This document shows, piece after piece, positions 61,891 to 64,000 of a DNA stretch of 64,000 nt; within the stretch, counting starts at the first letter, position 1; each line of letters starts with the position of its first letter. Both the position numbers and the translations under genes were made by a program. Origin of the DNA: Xestospongia muta (Eukaryota; Porifera; Demospongiae; Haplosclerida; Petrosiidae). Location: the NCBI GenBank assembly GCA_963693285.1, contig OY848917.1, positions 11,098,192 to 11,162,191 on the forward strand, given 5' to 3'. The notes beneath the pieces were generated by a model that was not told where the DNA came from, did not search any database, and saw nothing but the letters and a program-made list of their open reading frames with translations.

Positions 61891-62404
61891 TTGCCACATG
61901 GTAATATGGGTGTTACCACAATAATTATTAAACATAATTAATTATAACGATAAATTAAACACACGGTAATCACAATATCATACTGTTTACTGACGAGTAA
62001 TATCAAAAGTAGTTGCTAATGACGAAATACTGTCCAGCCTTATTGCCAGCCTCTTGTGGTCTGTCAATTACAGAATTAAATAGTCATACGCATCCTTAAC
62101 AACTCCCATCAACTAGACAACTAAAAACAACTTGGTTTGCAATTTTGTGGCATGATCTGAAGCAAAAAATCTGCTTTTGCATCTCACATTTGGAGTGCTT
62201 TTGAAACAAAACCAAGTAATTGCAGTAACCACATCTCATCATCTCTTAGACCTACAGTATACCATATACAGCTTTATTTATACGAATGTAAATTTGTACA
62301 ATTTCACAAGATTATTGTAAATATTATTTTATGCGGTTATTATTTTGTGGTTTTACATAATGAACATGCAAATGACAACACAGATCTATGATGACAATTA
62401 ATGC

Positions 62405-62960
62405 TAAGAGTGCGTAGTCATTTGGTGAGAACATCAAATATTCCAGTTTCCTTAAGCCATTAACAGCAAACTTCTCATTCTCTTGAAGGTAGTCAAAATC
62501 ACCAACTAACTATTGAGCAGCAAGTGATTTCATCTTGCTCATTGGCATACGAATGTTTACCTACTGAATAGGTATTCCATTGTTCAATTGACTTTGAACT
62601 TCTTCAGCGTACCAGCTAATAAACCTTTTCTTTATCTCAGCCTTAAGAGGTTTATTAATACTAACATCGAGTGGTTGTAAAAGATCTATACAGTTTGGGG
62701 GAAACAAAATAACTTTTATATTGTTTTCTTCAAGCTTCTCCAGCACAGATTACATTCAATGAGCAGTAAAGACATCATAAATGAGCAAACTCTTCTGTGT
62801 TCGAGACAAACCATGGAATGCTTTTCTTTGGTCAAAGTATGGAATTAGTACTTTATCAACAAACCTAAGAAATGTTGTCTCATTGGACTACTTGAGAGGC
62901 AGAATGCCAGATATCCCAGCCAGCTAGAAAAGTGTAAACAGGATGGCAGTGTTCAGTAGT
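62405..62960 (-). pseudogene. C-terminal half of a pogo/Tigger-like DDE_1 transposase
   Basis: Coding-strand pieces are AGISGILPLK, FVDKVLIPYFDQRKAFHGL and QKSLLIYDVFTAH. After two close stops come EENNIKVILFPPNCIDLLQP with LDVSINKPLKAEIKKRF and WYAEEVQSQL. After another stop come RMPMSKMKSLAAQ and FAVNGLRKL. The PPNC.DLLQPLD block and the Asp of IYDVF are typical of DDE_1 (pogo/Tigger/Jerky) transposases. At least four stops interrupt it. An upstream part up to 63,164 is not clearly alignable. Confidence 0.8.
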
Positions 62961-63164
62961 CCTGTGGAGCCTTTCTCTTGAAATAGTACAGTATGCTTGA
63001 CATTTTCTGGTCAAATACACCACATGCTTTGTTGTATTACTAATGGATGTGGCCATTTGCGTGTGCAAATTAATGCGGATATTTAAATATTGCCCTAAAA
63101 ACACACATTTAGCATGATTAAAATCATCACACAAATAAGCTGATATATGGTATCCTAAGGACAT

Positions 63165-63540
63165 ATGTGATAACTGTTACTTATTCTTAATAAGGATTAC
63201 AATAGACTTCGGTTAACACACACAATACAAAAGGTTACAAAATCGGTCTATCATTAATGAAGTGGTCCATTGATTGAACATGCACAAACAAAAACACAAA
63301 AATATATGTGGCATCCCTCCCCACTTAAAATCATTTCATAAAATCTAAAGAATACAATACAACATCATAAGGTACATGTATATCAACGAATTGTTCAAGA
63401 GGATTAAAAACTCATTGAAGATAGTGACAATTACTGGGGGTCTCTATGGCATAGATAATTGATTTCACGAGGAAACAGTATTGTCAATAGTAGGATTGAT
63501 AGGTTCTCAATCATCAGAGACATTACCAGGTTGTTCTATG
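63165..63540. other. Interval with no recognised gene
   Basis: AT-rich spacer between the pogo-like fragment and the gypsy RT fragment; nothing recognisable. Confidence 0.3.
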
Positions 63541-64000
63541 CCAGGGTGATCATAACCAAAATCAATTTCTTTTGTAACAAACAACTGATCCAAAAGGCAA
63601 CCAGGTATAACAATACAGGTCCCAATGGGTATTAATAGTTACTAATTTCTTTGACTGTTCTTCAAGAAGTAGCTGTTGTGATAAGCCTGTGAGAGGTCAA
63701 GAACAGACAATTTACTTTCCCCAGACAATGATGTAAAGAGCTTGTCTGGTTTCGGTAACAAAATATTGATCTACATCGAATATCGGATTGATCGTTACTT
63801 TATAATCACCATAAAGGCATAGTTTTCAATCTTGTTTCAGAACAGTTTACAAAAGGGGCAACCTAGTCATCATAATTTACAGGCTTAACTATTTCCACTG
63901 GTAACAATTTGTCTAGCTCAGCTTCAATACCATTTTCAAGAGCGAAGGGCACAGGCCATTGTCTACAAAACTTGGGTTTGGGGGTTTCCCTTCAAGTGCA
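63541..64000 (-). pseudogene. Ty3/gypsy reverse transcriptase N-terminal fragment, runs off the right edge
   Basis: Coding strand, from the right edge: KFCRQWPVPFALENGIEAEL with DKLLPVEIVKPVNYDD, a stop, VAPFVNC, then YKVTINPIFDVDQY, LFTSLSGESKLSVLDLSQAY, and, after a frameshift, SKKLVTINTHWDLYCYTWLP and FGSVV. This is the start of the RT domain of Ty3/gypsy elements up to the LPFG block. Stops and frameshifts show decay. It is opposite in orientation to the gypsy piece at 60,080-60,680, so probably a separate insertion. Confidence 0.8.

Noticed and set aside
1..64000. tRNA, rRNA or telomeric repeats
   Set aside because: I looked for tRNA-like T-loop and acceptor patterns, rRNA-like conserved blocks and TTAGGG arrays by eye and found none; a covariance-model scan was not possible.

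Overview
The window is AT-rich nuclear DNA from an animal. There are no operons, the genes have GT-AG introns, and three ELOVL fatty-acid elongases sit beside a UCP4-type mitochondrial carrier. Short introns (several of 44-55 bp can be inferred) and remnants of transposon families that I associate with demosponge genomes make a sponge (Amphimedon-like) my best guess. That taxonomic call is inference, not proof.

Left half (1-35,040): tandem satellite DNA. Satellite A (about 145-bp monomer, roughly 158 copies, 1-22,965) shows higher-order structure: a duplicated block of about 6.5 kb repeated 7,966 bp downstream, a 4-monomer (582 bp) repeat, an 11-monomer (about 1,594 bp) repeat, one short inverted island, and decay towards its right edge. 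Satellite B (about 179-bp monomer) follows in forward orientation (22,966-27,957). A 0.3-kb island of diverged satellite A comes next, and then satellite B in inverted orientation (28,267-35,040). A 3.8-kb BEL/Pao LTR retrotransposon (30,464-34,253, minus strand) is inserted in the inverted satellite B, with near-identical 187/186-bp LTRs and a 5-bp target duplication CTCAC. It is internally deleted and broken by stops and frameshifts.

Middle (35,041-44,950): transposon-derived debris. There is a decayed multi-exon gene of an uncharacterised multicopy family (36,708-38,950) with an upstream array of four exactly 63-bp putative mini-exons. A small MITE follows, then a decayed MULE-like transposase with N-terminal zinc-finger-like sequence and a SWIM finger (41,947-43,925).

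Right part (44,951-64,000): the host genes. Three ELOVL6/3-like elongases lie in tandem on the minus strand. The two leftmost have a phase-2 intron at the same place; the third is intronless. The only convincing first exon for the two leftmost genes is at 48,351-48,400, so it may be shared. ELO3 is head-to-head with an SLC25A27 (UCP4)-like carrier on the plus strand, with only 195 bp between start codons; that promoter holds an SREBP-like element and two CACGCC boxes. I could place eight carrier exons (49,923-59,923, 262 residues, all phases consistent). The C-terminal exon is not visible and probably lies beyond the right edge. The carrier's introns have collected a Penelope GIY-YIG remnant, MITEs, a transposase N-terminus, Ty3/gypsy pieces, a BED finger, a minisatellite and a pogo-like DDE transposase.

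Functionally, ELOVL6-type enzymes extend C16 acyl-CoA in the ER, and UCP4-type carriers act in the inner mitochondrial membrane. The shared promoter suggests, but does not prove, co-regulation with lipid or energy state.
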